A DNA stretch of 64,000 nucleotides from an uncultured Cohaesibacter sp. (GCF_963667045.1 NZ_OY762934.1:4036501-4100500); one strand, 5' to 3'; positions 54,274 through 63,874 are shown, counted from the stretch's first letter. Made by a program: numbers and translations. The notes: a model not told the origin generated them from the sequence alone.

Positions 54274-54819
54274 ATGGCCAAGATCGCTCTTTTTTTCATC
54301 AGCCACGATGGGCAGACCGAAAAAATCGCCACCATCCTTTCTGGACATTTGCAAGCGCTGGGGCAGGAGATCTCGCAGATCGATCTGGCCAGCCATCTCG
54401 ATCTGTCCAGGTTGGCGCCTGAGGTGGATGCGGCGGATCTTGTCATCGTGCTGGCTGCCATCCGCTATGGGTGTCATCTGAAGCCTGCCGAGCGCTTTCT
54501 GAAGCACTTCAAGGACAGGCTGCTGGAAAAGCCGCTTGCCATGTTGTCGGTCAATCTGACGGCGCGCAAGCCGCACAAGCGGGTCATCGAGAACAGCGTC
54601 TATCTGCGCAAATGGGTCGAGCGACATCCGCTGTCGCCCGTGCTGGTCAGGGCCATTGCCGGAAAGCTGGACTATCCCAGATATCGCGCCTTTGACCGCT
54701 TCATGATCCGTCTGATCATGCGGATGACCAAGGGGCCAACCGATCCCACCGTGACGATCGAATTTACCGACTGGGGCCAGGTGAAAGAGCTGGCCGAAGA
54801 GATCGCTGCGCTTGTATAA
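54274..54819 (+). CDS. hemG: Menaquinone/quinone-dependent protoporphyrinogen IX oxidase, HemG type
   Basis: Flavodoxin-like enzyme oxidising protoporphyrinogen IX with electrons passed to quinones. The 181-residue protein shows the FMN loop FFISHDGQTEKIA, VIVLAAIRYGCHLK, LSVNLTARKPHKR, GKLDYPRYRAFDRFMIRLIMRM and FTDWGQVKELAEEI, which track E. coli HemG along its length. Most alphaproteobacteria use the unrelated HemJ, so HemG here is unusual and may be transferred. Separated by about 210 bases from fliJ and not part of the flagellar set by function. Confidence 0.88.
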   Translation: MAKIALFFISHDGQTEKIATILSGHLQALGQEISQIDLASHLDLSRLAPEVDAADLVIVLAAIRYGCHLKPAERFLKHFKDRLLEKPLAMLSVNLTARKPHKRVIENSVYLRKWVERHPLSPVLVRAIAGKLDYPRYRAFDRFMIRLIMRMTKGPTDPTVTIEFTDWGQVKELAEEIAALV

Positions 54820-54869
54820 GGGTAGGGACCGAGTTTTCGTCGTATCCATAAAGCGCATTTGTCGAGGGC

Positions 54870-55310
54870 GTGCCGTTGTCTGCCATTCTCCTGCCCATTC
54901 TTTTGGCTGTTGCCGCCTTTTCCTTCGGTCTGGGCCTCACCCTGCCGCTGGTATCGCTGGACAAGCTGCTGTTCTTCACGGAGACGCCGTCGCTCAAGAC
55001 CATCATCATGGGGCTCTGGGAGCAGGGAGAGACGGTGCTGGCGCTGATCATCATCGTCTTTTCGGTGCTGCTGCCTGCTGCCAAGATCCTGCTGCTGCAT
55101 ATTGCAGTCTATCGGGGCAAGAAGTCGCGCTCGCTGGCACTGCTGTCGGTTGCCAGCAAATGGTCGATGATGGATGTGCTGCTGGTTGCGCTGGTGATCT
55201 TCTCGGCCAAGACCAGCGGTCTGGCAACCGCTTCTGCGATGCCGGGGATCTGGTTCTATGCCACAGCGACACTGGCCTCGGTTCTAGCCTCGGTTATGGT
55301 GCGGAAATAG
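54870..55310 (+). CDS. PqiA-family (paraquat-inducible protein A-like) membrane protein
   Basis: A 146-residue integral membrane protein with about four hydrophobic segments. The PqiA pattern is visible: FSFGLGLTLPLVSLDKLLFF, IIVFSVLLPAAKILLLHIAVY, and VASKWSMMDVLLVALVIFSAK. The start is GTG at 54870 with GAGGGC upstream. It is a single-module version of the usually doubled PqiA/YebS architecture. It follows hemG by 50 bases. Probable role in envelope lipid transport or stress, by family only. Confidence 0.8.
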   Translation: MPLSAILLPILLAVAAFSFGLGLTLPLVSLDKLLFFTETPSLKTIIMGLWEQGETVLALIIIVFSVLLPAAKILLLHIAVYRGKKSRSLALLSVASKWSMMDVLLVALVIFSAKTSGLATASAMPGIWFYATATLASVLASVMVRK

Positions 55311-55360
55311 CCTTTAAATGGCCCTAATCGTTACTTTTCAGCGTGGTTTGTTAACTGGCT

Positions 55361-55396
55361 AAAATGCAGAACGCCCGCTTTGCGAGCTGGCATTTT
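55361..55396. terminator. Hairpin between convergent pqiA-like gene and flhA
   Basis: AAAATGC paired with GCATTTT, with an inner GC-rich paired segment (GCCCGC with GCGAGCTGGC), giving short A/T runs on both sides. A plausible shared terminator. Confidence 0.45.
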
Positions 55397-55407
55397 GCAC
55401 GGGTGTG

Positions 55408-57567
55408 TCAAATTGAACCAACTGTCTTAAGGCGAACCCGCGTGTGGATCTCATTCTGGCTGAGAACCGTCGTGTGGGCCCGGAACCGCTCGATGATCGA
55501 ACGGACGTAGGGACGGATCAGCGGAGAGGTTAACAGCACCGGGATTTCCCCCACCTGAGCGGCGTCTTCATAGCCGTCGCGCACAAGGCCAACGAACTCC
55601 TGAAGCTTGCTGGGCGCCATTGCCAATTGCTTTTCGTCGCCCTCTCCAATGAGGGCATTGGAGAATTCCCGTTCCCATTTCGGTGACATGGTCAGGATCG
55701 GCAGATAGCCGCCCGGTGCCTGATGGCTGGCGCAGATCTGCAGGGCAAGACGGCGACGGACATGTTCGGTCATGGTCTGGATGGAGCGGGTGAAGCCGGA
55801 GGCGTCGGCGATGCCTTCCAGAATGGCCGACAGGTCGCGAATGGAAATCCGCTCGGCCAGCAGGCTCTGCAGCACGCGCTGGATGCCGGAAATGGTGATC
55901 TGGTTTGGAACAATGTCGTCGACAAGTTTCTTCTGATCCTTCGGCAGTTCGTCGAGCAGTCCCTGAACAACTGCATAGGAGAGCAGCTCGCCCATGTTGG
56001 CCTTGATGATTTCGGTGAGGTGCGTGGAGATCACCGTGGCCGGGTCGACGACCGTCAGGCCGAGAATGGCTGCTTCCTCGCGCAGAGATCCATCGATCCA
56101 GACGGCAGGCAGGCCAAAGGTCGGTTCTGTGGTCTTGATGCCCGGAAGGGTGATGTCCGCACCTGTCGGATCCATGGTCATGAACTGGTTCGGATAGACC
56201 ACACCGCGCCCGACTTCGACTTCCTTGACTTTGAGAATGTAGTCGTTGGCCTGCAGCTGGACATTGTCCATGATGCGGACGGCGGGCATGATGAAGCCCA
56301 TCTCGGAGGCGAGCTGACGACGAAGCGCCTTGATCTGGTCCGTCAGGGCCTGTGAGGCATTGCCGCTGGCCATACTGATGAGGCCATAGCCAAGCTCGAG
56401 GCGCAGCTCGTCCATCTTGAGCACCGCGCTGATCGGCTCTTCCTTGGGCGGGGCGGCCTCGCGCAGCTCCTGCTGTTTCTCTTCGATGACTTTCTGAAGA
56501 GCCTGACGCTTGTGCTTCTGGCTGGCCTTGTAGGAGAGATAACCTGCGCCAACGCCGAGAGTCATGAACGGGATGAGTGGCATGCCGGGCAGAAAGGCCA
56601 TGATGACCATGACGGCCGAGGACATGCCCAACGCTTTCGGGTAGCCGGAGAGCTGGTCAACGAGTGCCTTGTCGGCGGAGCCGCTGACGCCAGCCTTGGA
56701 AACCAGAATACCGGCGGCGGTGGACACGATGAGGGCAGGGATCTGGGAGACCAGACCGTCACCGATGGTCAGTAGGGTGTAGGACTGGGCCGCGTCGCCA
56801 AACGCCATGTCCTTCTGGGCGACTCCGATGATAATGCCGCCGAGGACGTTGATGAAGGTGATGATGAGACCGGCGATGGCGTCGCCACGCACAAACTTGC
56901 TGGCACCGTCCATGGCGCCGAAGAAGGTGCTCTCGTCGGCGAGGTCTTTGCGGCGCTTCTTTGCCTCTTCTTCATTGATGAGACCGGCGGACAGGTCAGC
57001 GTCGACTGCCATCTGCTTGCCGGGCATGGCGTCGAGAGTGAAGCGGGCAGCAACTTCGGCGATGCGGCCCGAACCCTTGGTGATGACCACGAAGTTCACC
57101 GTCACCAGAATGGCGAAAACGATGACGCCGATGACGAAGTTGCCGCGGGTCACGAAACTGCCAAACGCCTGAATGACGTTGCCCGCAGCGCCGGGGCCTT
57201 CATGGCCATAGGCCAGAATGAGGCGGGTCGATGCCAGGTTCAGCGCCAGCCGCAGCATGGTTGAGACCAGCAGAATTGTCGGGAAGGACGAGAACTCCAG
57301 CGGCGCCCTGATGAACAGCGACGTCATCAGGATGAGCACCGAAAAGATGATGGATATGGCAAGGAACATATCCATGAAAGCCGAAGGCAGCGGCAGGATC
57401 ATGACCACGAGAATGGTCATCACGCCAATGGCCAGGCCAAGATCGCCGTGGCGCAGGTAGGTAATCAGCTGGCCCAACTGGTCGAGCGGCGACGGTCCCC
57501 GGGATCCTTCGGATGCTGGGGTGTCGGAGGCGTTCTTCGCCGGGACAGTCGCGTTTGCTTCACTCAT
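55408..57567 (-). CDS. flhA: Flagellar export gate protein FlhA
   Basis: Membrane core of the flagellar type III secretion gate, 719 residues. The N-terminal half has about eight hydrophobic segments beginning near residue 40, with FSSFPTILLVSTMLRLALNLASTRLIL and GSGRIAEVAARFTLDAMPGKQMAVDADLSAGLI, the hallmark FHIPEP-family cytoplasmic loop. The C-terminal half is the substrate-docking domain. Last gene of the minus-strand flagellar run, 78 bases after flbD. Confidence 0.96.
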   Translation of the reverse strand: MSEANATVPAKNASDTPASEGSRGPSPLDQLGQLITYLRHGDLGLAIGVMTILVVMILPLPSAFMDMFLAISIIFSVLILMTSLFIRAPLEFSSFPTILLVSTMLRLALNLASTRLILAYGHEGPGAAGNVIQAFGSFVTRGNFVIGVIVFAILVTVNFVVITKGSGRIAEVAARFTLDAMPGKQMAVDADLSAGLINEEEAKKRRKDLADESTFFGAMDGASKFVRGDAIAGLIITFINVLGGIIIGVAQKDMAFGDAAQSYTLLTIGDGLVSQIPALIVSTAAGILVSKAGVSGSADKALVDQLSGYPKALGMSSAVMVIMAFLPGMPLIPFMTLGVGAGYLSYKASQKHKRQALQKVIEEKQQELREAAPPKEEPISAVLKMDELRLELGYGLISMASGNASQALTDQIKALRRQLASEMGFIMPAVRIMDNVQLQANDYILKVKEVEVGRGVVYPNQFMTMDPTGADITLPGIKTTEPTFGLPAVWIDGSLREEAAILGLTVVDPATVISTHLTEIIKANMGELLSYAVVQGLLDELPKDQKKLVDDIVPNQITISGIQRVLQSLLAERISIRDLSAILEGIADASGFTRSIQTMTEHVRRRLALQICASHQAPGGYLPILTMSPKWEREFSNALIGEGDEKQLAMAPSKLQEFVGLVRDGYEDAAQVGEIPVLLTSPLIRPYVRSIIERFRAHTTVLSQNEIHTRVRLKTVGSI

Positions 57568-57645
57568 AGAGCTGTTCCATTACAGGGGAGCTTATAACCG
57601 CTTATCTCCTGATTCTTGCCAATTCCAAAGCCGGAGTTTTTCCAA

Positions 57646-59019
57646 TCAACCAGCCTGTCTTGCTTCTCCGTGCATCGGGATCTCAACACCCTCGTCGGAA
57701 TACTGCTTGAGCTTGTTGCGCAGGGTGCGAATGGAAATGCCCAGAATGTTGGCCGCATGGGTGCGGTTGCCAAGGCAGTGGTCGAGGGTGTCGAGGATGA
57801 GATCCTGTTCCACTTCCGCCACGGTGCGTCCGACCAGCGTGCGCGTTACGCCTTCGGCGGCTATGACGGCCTGCGCCGCCGGGCCGCTTGCCATGCCGAT
57901 GATGGTTTCGTCCATGCGACTGCCGTTTGGCATGCGCAGGGCCTCGGCACCAATCTCGACACCGCTTGCCAGCAGAACGGCGCGGTGAATGGTATTTTCC
58001 AGCTCACGTACGTTGCCCTGCCAGGTGCTGGCGTGCAGGTGGCGATAGCAGTCGGGGCTCAGCTTGCGCTGGGGAAGGCCGTTTGCCTGGGCATATTTGT
58101 CGGCAAAATGGGCCGCCAGCAGGTCGATGTCCTGTGGGCGTTCGCGCAGTGGCGGAATCTGCAGATTGATGACGTTGAGGCGGAAGAGCAAATCTTCGCG
58201 GAAATTGCCTGCGCGCACTTCATCGGCAAGATTGCGGTTCGAGGTTGCGATGATGCGGATGTTGACCGGGACGGGCTTGGTGCCGCCAACGCGGTCGATC
58301 ACGCGTTCCTGAATGGCTCGCAGCAGTTTGGCCTGCAGGCGGATGTCCATTTCCGAGATTTCGTCGAGCAGCAGGGTGCCGCCATTGGCTTCCTCGAACT
58401 TGCCGATACGACGGGCGATGGCACCGGTGAAGGCGCCCTTTTCGTGGCCGAAAAGCTCCGACTCCAGCAGGTTGTCCGGAATCGCGGCGCAGTTGACGGA
58501 AACGAATGGATGGGAGGTCCGACGGGAATGCTTGTGCAGGTGCTTGGCCAGCACTTCCTTGCCGGTGCCGCTTTCGCCGGTGATCAGAACGGAGGCATCG
58601 CTGGGGGCTATCTGGTTTGCCAGCTGCACCACGTTGCTCATGGCCGGGTCACGGTGGATGAGATCGCCCTGGTCCTTCGAGACGGCTTCCAGAACCGCGG
58701 CGATGATTTCCGGATCCGGTGGCAGAGGAATATATTCCTTTGCACCCGCCCGGATGGCGTTGACCGCTGCGCGTGCGTCATTCTCGACACCGCAGGCAAT
58801 GACCGGGATGGTGATCCGTTCGTCTTCGAGAGAGCGGATCAGCCCGGCAATATCGAGCTTGACGTCGATCATCATCAGATCTGCGCCGCGCCCGGCCCGC
58901 AAGTGACTGATCGCCATTTGCGCCGTTTCGGCGTGGGAAACCTGAGCACCACGGTCCAGTGCAATCTTGGTTGCCTGGGAAAGCTGGCCATTGAGGGTAC
59001 CGGTAATAAGAAGGCGCAT
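57646..59019 (-). CDS. flbD: Sigma-54-dependent flagellar regulator FlbD
   Basis: Activates class III flagellar promoters with sigma-54 and represses fliF in Caulobacter. The 457-residue protein has a receiver-like N-terminus in which the usual phospho-acceptor area reads LMMIDVKLDIAGL and the acidic pocket near residue 5 is replaced (LLITGTLNG). An AAA domain follows: GESGTGKEVLAKHLHKHS, the sigma-54 loop GAFTGA, and GGTLLLDEISEMD. The Fis-type helix-turn-helix is ANILGISIRTLRNKLKQYS. Gene order fliN-flbD is as in Caulobacter. Confidence 0.93.
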   Translation of the reverse strand: MRLLITGTLNGQLSQATKIALDRGAQVSHAETAQMAISHLRAGRGADLMMIDVKLDIAGLIRSLEDERITIPVIACGVENDARAAVNAIRAGAKEYIPLPPDPEIIAAVLEAVSKDQGDLIHRDPAMSNVVQLANQIAPSDASVLITGESGTGKEVLAKHLHKHSRRTSHPFVSVNCAAIPDNLLESELFGHEKGAFTGAIARRIGKFEEANGGTLLLDEISEMDIRLQAKLLRAIQERVIDRVGGTKPVPVNIRIIATSNRNLADEVRAGNFREDLLFRLNVINLQIPPLRERPQDIDLLAAHFADKYAQANGLPQRKLSPDCYRHLHASTWQGNVRELENTIHRAVLLASGVEIGAEALRMPNGSRMDETIIGMASGPAAQAVIAAEGVTRTLVGRTVAEVEQDLILDTLDHCLGNRTHAANILGISIRTLRNKLKQYSDEGVEIPMHGEARQAG

Positions 59020-59033
59020 TTTTCTCTTCCAAC

Positions 59034-59375
59034 CTATTTTTCAGATTTGATGATTTCAGTCATGGTCACACCCAGCTTTTCTTCGACGAGGACGACCTCA
59101 CCGCGGGCAACCAGACGGGAATTTACGTAGATGTCGACGGCTTCACCGACTTTGCGGTCAAGTTCGAGCACGTTGCCGACATCGAGATCCAACAACTCGC
59201 TGACCGGCATCTTGGCCCGGCCCAGAATGGCAGACACCTGAACCGGAACGTCAAAGACTGCTTCCAGATCGGCTGCATTCTTCTGGTTGGAGTCCTCGGA
59301 AAAGTCTGCTTCGGCAACCGCTCGGGCATTCTGTTCTTGCAAAGCGAGGCCTTCATCCTTGTCGTTGTCACTCAT
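59034..59375 (-). CDS. fliN: Flagellar motor switch protein FliN
   Basis: Part of the C-ring, 113 residues. A 40-residue acidic N-terminal extension precedes the SpoA domain (DVPVQVSAILGRAKMPVSEL, LDVGNVLELDRKVGEAVDIYVN, GEVVLVEEKLGVTMTEII). The start overlaps the fliH stop by four bases (ATGA on the minus strand). It sits between fliH and flbD. Confidence 0.94.
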   Translation of the reverse strand: MSDNDKDEGLALQEQNARAVAEADFSEDSNQKNAADLEAVFDVPVQVSAILGRAKMPVSELLDLDVGNVLELDRKVGEAVDIYVNSRLVARGEVVLVEEKLGVTMTEIIKSEK

Positions 59376-60259
59376 TGCTGTTCACTCTCTGCATCAAGGT
59401 CATCTGCTGCCATTTCGTGGGCCGCTGCGACGGGGAATGGGTCAGCGTCCGGGGCCTGCCCATCAGTGGCTTCATCGGCTCCTGCGGTAAGGTCTTCACC
59501 GGAAAGGGTTTCGTTGGCAGTGGCCTCGTTGGCGGGGCTCGTATCGGTCATGCCAGCTTCCTGCTGGGCGTCTGCGGTGTCCGAGGCTTCCTGCTCTTCG
59601 GGATCTTCCGGGGCTTCGGGGATATGCGCAAAATGGTCGGTAAGCAATTGCTCAACCTGACGGATGGCGCTGCGCATGTTGCGGCCGATGCCTCCATCAA
59701 CCCATTCCACCGAGCAGTCGCCGGGCATGATTACCGGATCGGGCAGGATGGTCAGGGTGCCAGAGAAGCCGAGCTCGTTCATCTGCTGATCCACGGCGGT
59801 CTTGATATCCTCGGCAACCGCATCGTTAAGCCGGATCGAAATATGTGGTGTCTTGCGTAGTGGTGCCATGATCTGGTTGAGCAGGGCCATGATCTCGCCT
59901 TTGGGCTCCTGCGCGACGAGCTTTTCGGCAAAGCGCGAGGCGAAGGCGAAGGCCAGATTGCTGGCGTCCCGTTCGAGACGCTGCATCAGGGTGCCGACCT
60001 CGGTGTAGACCATGGAGACTTCCTCGACGATTTCCTTCTCCAGAGCAATCCGTTGTTCGCTGGCCAGCAGGTCCCGCTCGTTGCGAGCCGCTGCCTCGCC
60101 TTCAGCAAAGGCAGCAACCCTTGCTTCGGCCAGCAGACGCTCGTGCTCGGCAACCGTAATCATCGGTTCGGGCGGAACTTCCTCGATCTGTTCTTCAACG
60201 ACCGGTTCCGGCGGAGCGGAAAAGTCCAGATCGAAGAGATAGCGAGCTGTCTGTGACAT
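59372..60259 (-). CDS. fliH: Flagellar assembly protein FliH (FlbE-like)
   Basis: Regulates the FliI ATPase. The 295-residue protein has a proline/glutamate-rich N-terminus, a coiled coil (AEHERLLAEARVAAFAEGEAAARNE-type sequence near residues 40-65), a FliH-like core with ILPDPVIMPGDCSVEWVDGG (the usual W-x-D/G-G end), and a disordered acidic tail of about 80 residues. The ATG at 60259 is chosen with AGAAAAGA upstream; the frame extends to a TTG at 60292. The order fliG-fliH-fliN supports the call. Confidence 0.88.
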   Translation of the reverse strand: MSQTARYLFDLDFSAPPEPVVEEQIEEVPPEPMITVAEHERLLAEARVAAFAEGEAAARNERDLLASEQRIALEKEIVEEVSMVYTEVGTLMQRLERDASNLAFAFASRFAEKLVAQEPKGEIMALLNQIMAPLRKTPHISIRLNDAVAEDIKTAVDQQMNELGFSGTLTILPDPVIMPGDCSVEWVDGGIGRNMRSAIRQVEQLLTDHFAHIPEAPEDPEEQEASDTADAQQEAGMTDTSPANEATANETLSGEDLTAGADEATDGQAPDADPFPVAAAHEMAADDLDAESEQQ

Positions 60260-60328
60260 TCTTTTCTGATTCCGGTTTGCCCAATTTGCCAAGGGCGATT
60301 GTCATTTCATTCTGTTGCTGTAACCGCT

Positions 60329-61390
60329 CTAGTAGATCAACTCATCGTCGCTGTTGCCCTTGGCGATGAGAATTTCGCCGCGCGCGGCAAGATCCTTGGC
60401 CATGTTGACCATGGAGCCCTGTGCCTCGTCGACGTCGCGCAGGCGAACCGGTCCCATGCTTTCCATGTCTTCCTTGAGCATGGCACCAGCACGCTGGGAC
60501 ATGTTGTCGAGGAACAGGGTCCGGATGGTTTCGTTCGCGCCCTTGAGGGCAAGCGCCAGAACGTCTTTCTCGATATTCTGCAGCAAAGACTGAACACCGC
60601 TCGAATCGAGCTTGCTGAGGTCTTCGAAGGTGAACATCAACTGCTTGATCTTCTCGGCTGATTCCCGGTTTTCCTCTTCCAGTGCGGCAAGCAGGCGGGC
60701 TTCTGTCTGGCGGTCGAAATTGTTGAAGATGTCGGCCATGACCTCGTGCGCGTCGCGGCGCTGGGTGGTCGACAGGTTCGACATGAACTCGATACGCAGG
60801 GTCTGTTCGACCTTTTCCAGAACTTCCTTCTGCACCGCTTCCATCGACAGCATGCGGTTGATGACTTCGAGACCGAAGTCTTCCGGCATGATGGACAGGA
60901 CCTTGGCGGCGTGGTCGGACTTGATCTTCGAGAGCACCACGGCAACCGTTTGCGGGTATTCGTTCTTGAGATAGTTGGCCAGCACGTTCTCCTGAACGTT
61001 GGAGAGTTTCTCCCACATGTTGCGACCAGCCGGGCCGCGGATTTCTTCCATAATTGCGTTGACTCGATCCTGCGGCAGGAAGGATAGAAGCAGACGTTCG
61101 GTGGAATCGAAGTTGCCCGTTACCGCGCCCTTGGAGGACAGGCGGGAGACGAACTCGATGATCAGATTGTCAAGCATGTTCGGCGTGATGCCTCCTAGCT
61201 TGGACATGGAGATCGAGACCTGCTTGATTTCGATATCGTCGAGCCGACTCCAGATCGGGCCGCCATGTTCGTCCCCGAGAGCGAGCAGGATGATCGAAGC
61301 CTTCTCCGCACCGGATAGCTCCCGTTCCTGATGGGCTTCCGAAACAGACGCATTTGCATTCTTCATGTTGGTCAGGGCGGTAGATGCCAT
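60329..61390 (-). CDS. fliG: Flagellar motor switch protein FliG
   Basis: Rotor protein that couples stator torque. The 353-residue protein shows [20 protein letters not shown], the middle-domain [22 protein letters not shown] (EHPQT motif form) and [19 protein letters not shown] with the charged torque helix. The ATG at 61390 follows GAGGAAA; an upstream in-frame start at 61402 is less likely. It begins nine bases before the fliF stop codon. Confidence 0.96.
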   Translation of the reverse strand: MASTALTNMKNANASVSEAHQERELSGAEKASIILLALGDEHGGPIWSRLDDIEIKQVSISMSKLGGITPNMLDNLIIEFVSRLSSKGAVTGNFDSTERLLLSFLPQDRVNAIMEEIRGPAGRNMWEKLSNVQENVLANYLKNEYPQTVAVVLSKIKSDHAAKVLSIMPEDFGLEVINRMLSMEAVQKEVLEKVEQTLRIEFMSNLSTTQRRDAHEVMADIFNNFDRQTEARLLAALEEENRESAEKIKQLMFTFEDLSKLDSSGVQSLLQNIEKDVLALALKGANETIRTLFLDNMSQRAGAMLKEDMESMGPVRLRDVDEAQGSMVNMAKDLAARGEILIAKGNSDDELIY

Positions 61391-61398
61391 TGGTTTCC

Positions 61399-63039
61399 TC
61401 ACGCTGCGTCTTGTAGCCAGAGACGAATGATCTTGGCTGCTTCTTCAGGGTTGTCTTTGACCAGATCGCCGACCTTGATCAGGGTGTCTGCCTGCAGGGC
61501 GCCCTGCAGCTGTGCCAGTTCAATGGCATGCATTGTCGGATGCTTCGCGTCGTCGTCACCATGAGGCGCCGGGATCAGTTCCCCGCTCTCGCTCTTGATC
61601 ATGGCAACACCATCCGGACCGATAATGATGTCGAGGTCGTCTTTCTGGTCATCGCCCTTCTCGAACATGCGCTTCATGAGCGGACGAACGACCATGAACA
61701 GGACGAGCATGGTCATGATGAACATGACGCCCAGTTCCATAAAGCGCATATAGTCATCTTTGGTAAACGCGAACAGTTCATTGCCTGTTTCGTCGAATAC
61801 TGTCTGCGGTCCCTCGGCAAACTGCAGGTTGATCACTTCAACCTTGTCACCGCGGGTCTGATCATAGCCGACTGCGGAGCGAACCAGCGTTGCAATCTGT
61901 TCCAGCTCAGCTGGTGTCCTCGGGGTATAGACCAGTTCGCCGTTGGCGTTCTTTTCGTAGGTGCCGTCGACAAGAACAGCGACAGACAGGCGCTCGATGC
62001 GACCGCCCTGAATGACTTCCGTCGTAGTTTTGCGCGAGATTTCGTAGTTGACCAGCTCTTCCGTGGTTGCGGAATTTTCCTGCGAACCGGCTGGCTCGTC
62101 ATTGGCGTTGGCATCAGGCAGCTGATTGCCAACCGTTACGCCGGCTTTGCTTTCCTGGTCCTTGCTGTTGGCGTTTTCCGAACGGGTCTGGGTCGAGCGG
62201 ACCACCTGACCATCCGGATCGAAAAGGTCGTTGGTTTCCGTGACCTTGTTGAAGTTCATTTCTGCCGCGACTTCGATGCGGGTCCGGCCCTGACCAACAA
62301 TCGAGGAGACAATTTCGTCAACCTGGTTGCGCAGGCGATTTTCAAGCTGAACCTGCCGCTCTTCCATGTGAGCGGACATGTAGCTTTCGTCATTGCCGCG
62401 GCCGGATGCCAGCAGGCGGCCCCGCTCGTCAACAATGGTCACGTTTTCCGGGTCCAGCCCTTCAACGGCGGAACCGACCAGATGCTGGATGGCCTGAATC
62501 TGTGCTGTGTTCAGATTGCCCTGCAGCTTGACGGCAATCGAGGCGGTCGGTTGCTTCTGGTCGCGCTTGAAGAGCTCGCTCTTCGGCATGACGAGGTGAA
62601 CGCGGGCCTGACGCACGTTGCGGATGGTGCGGATGGAACGGGACAGCTCGCCTTCCAGCGCGCGCAAATGGTTGACATTCTGAATGAAGCTCGTGGTGCC
62701 GAGGGTCTCTGTCTTGTCAAAAATCTCGTAGCCGACATTACCGCCGGTCGGCAGGCCGCTTTCAGCCAGCTGCATGCGCAGTTTGAGGATGTCTGCTTTC
62801 GGTGCCAAGATGACAGCCCCCTCTTCGAGGACTTCATGCTTGACGTTCTGGGCATCGAGCAGCTTGGTGATCTGGATGGAATCTTCGAACGACAGGTCAG
62901 TGTAGAGCGGGGAGAGGGTCGGTTCACTCACCCGCATCATGATGAAGGCGAAGAATCCGATCAAAACAGCAGTTACCACCCCCATCGCAGCCAGACGGGC
63001 GGGGCCGAGCGTTTTGAAGAAGTCGAATAGTCCGTTCAC
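61399..63039 (-). CDS. fliF: Flagellar MS-ring protein FliF
   Basis: Forms the membrane ring on which the flagellum is built. The 546-residue protein has membrane segments near residues 17-36 and 440-462, the periplasmic YscJ-like domain ([55 protein letters not shown]) and a C-terminal cytoplasmic tail for FliG. First gene of the operon. Two perfect TTAA-N7-TTAA boxes lie 64-101 bases upstream. Confidence 0.96.
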   Translation of the reverse strand: MNGLFDFFKTLGPARLAAMGVVTAVLIGFFAFIMMRVSEPTLSPLYTDLSFEDSIQITKLLDAQNVKHEVLEEGAVILAPKADILKLRMQLAESGLPTGGNVGYEIFDKTETLGTTSFIQNVNHLRALEGELSRSIRTIRNVRQARVHLVMPKSELFKRDQKQPTASIAVKLQGNLNTAQIQAIQHLVGSAVEGLDPENVTIVDERGRLLASGRGNDESYMSAHMEERQVQLENRLRNQVDEIVSSIVGQGRTRIEVAAEMNFNKVTETNDLFDPDGQVVRSTQTRSENANSKDQESKAGVTVGNQLPDANANDEPAGSQENSATTEELVNYEISRKTTTEVIQGGRIERLSVAVLVDGTYEKNANGELVYTPRTPAELEQIATLVRSAVGYDQTRGDKVEVINLQFAEGPQTVFDETGNELFAFTKDDYMRFMELGVMFIMTMLVLFMVVRPLMKRMFEKGDDQKDDLDIIIGPDGVAMIKSESGELIPAPHGDDDAKHPTMHAIELAQLQGALQADTLIKVGDLVKDNPEEAAKIIRLWLQDAA

Positions 63040-63102
63040 ACCATTAGCCTTGTCGTTTCAGAGATGCACCAAATCACTAGGCAATATTTTCCTAGGAGAT
63101 GG

Positions 63103-63117
63103 TTAACAACATGTTAA
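63103..63117. promoter_or_regulatory. CtrA box (proximal) upstream of fliF
   Basis: TTAA-CAACATG-TTAA, exact TTAA-N7-TTAA, 64 bases before the fliF start. It fits the consensus of CtrA-bound class II flagellar promoters. Confidence 0.75.
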
Positions 63118-63125
63118 GGGTTTGG

Positions 63126-63140
63126 TTAATGAAAGGTTAA
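63126..63140. promoter_or_regulatory. CtrA box (distal) upstream of fliF
   Basis: TTAA-TGAAAGG-TTAA, exact TTAA-N7-TTAA; on the minus strand it reads TTAACC at its start, the preferred half-site. Two boxes in tandem make CtrA control of this operon likely. Confidence 0.75.
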
Positions 63141-63330
63141 CAGCCCAATTTGCGTGGTCAAATACCCAACTATTTCCCTAGAAAAAATCAAATAAGAACA
63201 TGATTTCCTGTGGGATGTGGGAATTGAAGCCCCTGGCGGGATGTTTGATGGTGTGTGATAAGTAATTGTGCTGATTGGTGATTTGCAGTGCAAAGTGATC
63301 CCTGGAAGGGCCTTGGTGCTGGAAATAAAA

Positions 63331-63360
63331 AAAAGGCCGAGGGCGGACCCTCGACCTTTT
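63331..63360 (-). terminator. Intrinsic terminator after sciP
   Basis: A 13-base stem, AAAAGGCCGAGGG paired with CCCTCGACCTTTT (one C-A mismatch) around CGGA. On the minus strand a T run follows. It lies 38 bases past the sciP stop. Confidence 0.85.
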
Positions 63361-63398
63361 CGTTTTGACCTGCAGAAAGGGTTTCTTGCTGCAAATTC

Positions 63399-63671
63399 CT
63401 ACCGGTATTGTTGAACCCGCGTTGCTCTCAAACCTGCCAGACCATGCTGATCGATGGAACTCTGCCAGCTAAGGAATTCCTCAACCGTCAAAGTGTATTT
63501 CTGACAAGCCTCTTCGAGGCTAAGCAGGCCACCGCGAACGGCAGCAACAACTTCGGCTTTTCGCCTGATAACCCAACGCCTGGTATTGGCAGGAGGGAGA
63601 TCTGCGACAGTCAAGGGACTCCCATCGGGGCCGATGACATATTTTACTCTAGCGCGTATTTGATCGGTCAT
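63399..63671 (-). CDS. sciP: CtrA inhibitor SciP (DUF1153)
   Basis: Small helical protein that binds CtrA and blocks its transcription activation in G1 cells of Caulobacter. The 90-residue protein is nearly wholly the family core: RARVKYVIGPDGSPLTVADL, RRWVIRRKAEVVAAVRGGLL, SLEEACQKYTLTVEEFLSWQ and GLAGLRATRVQQYR. Monocistronic, divergent from whatever lies beyond the right edge. Its neighbour is the CtrA-boxed fliF operon, a target it would damp. Confidence 0.94.
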   Translation of the reverse strand: MTDQIRARVKYVIGPDGSPLTVADLPPANTRRWVIRRKAEVVAAVRGGLLSLEEACQKYTLTVEEFLSWQSSIDQHGLAGLRATRVQQYR

Positions 63672-63796
63672 TGTACTCTCACACTCAACCTGACCTCATC
63701 AAAGTCGAGCATAAGGCAATGCCTTTAAAAAAGAGCTAAGCCACTGGATAGATTTTAGTAATAGTTTTTTTCAATATGAAACGATCTTTGCAAAAC

Positions 63797-63810
63797 GGCA
63801 CAAGACTTGC
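63797..63810 (+). promoter_or_regulatory. Candidate sigma-54 (-24/-12) promoter reading rightward
   Basis: GGCACAAGACTTGC: GG and GC separated by exactly 10 bases with GGCAC and TTGC halves, close to TGGCACG-N4-TTGCA. It would start transcription near 63822 toward a gene beyond the window. FlbD, encoded nearby, is the natural activator. Confidence 0.55.
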
Positions 63811-63858
63811 GGCGTCAGCGGCTGAATAAAAAAATCTGCTTCCTTGCAATATGGTTAA

Positions 63859-63874
63859 CGGCCCCGAAGGGCCG
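63859..63874 (+). other. GC-rich hairpin in the right-edge leader
   Basis: CGGCCC paired with GGGCCG around CGAA, a stable tetraloop hairpin. With 63965-63987 it would lie in the 5' leader of a transcript from the sigma-54 promoter. Confidence 0.4.

Noticed and set aside
61528-63030. 500-codon plus-strand open frame opposite fliF
   Set aside because: Antisense shadow of fliF; no ribosome site or recognisable domain.
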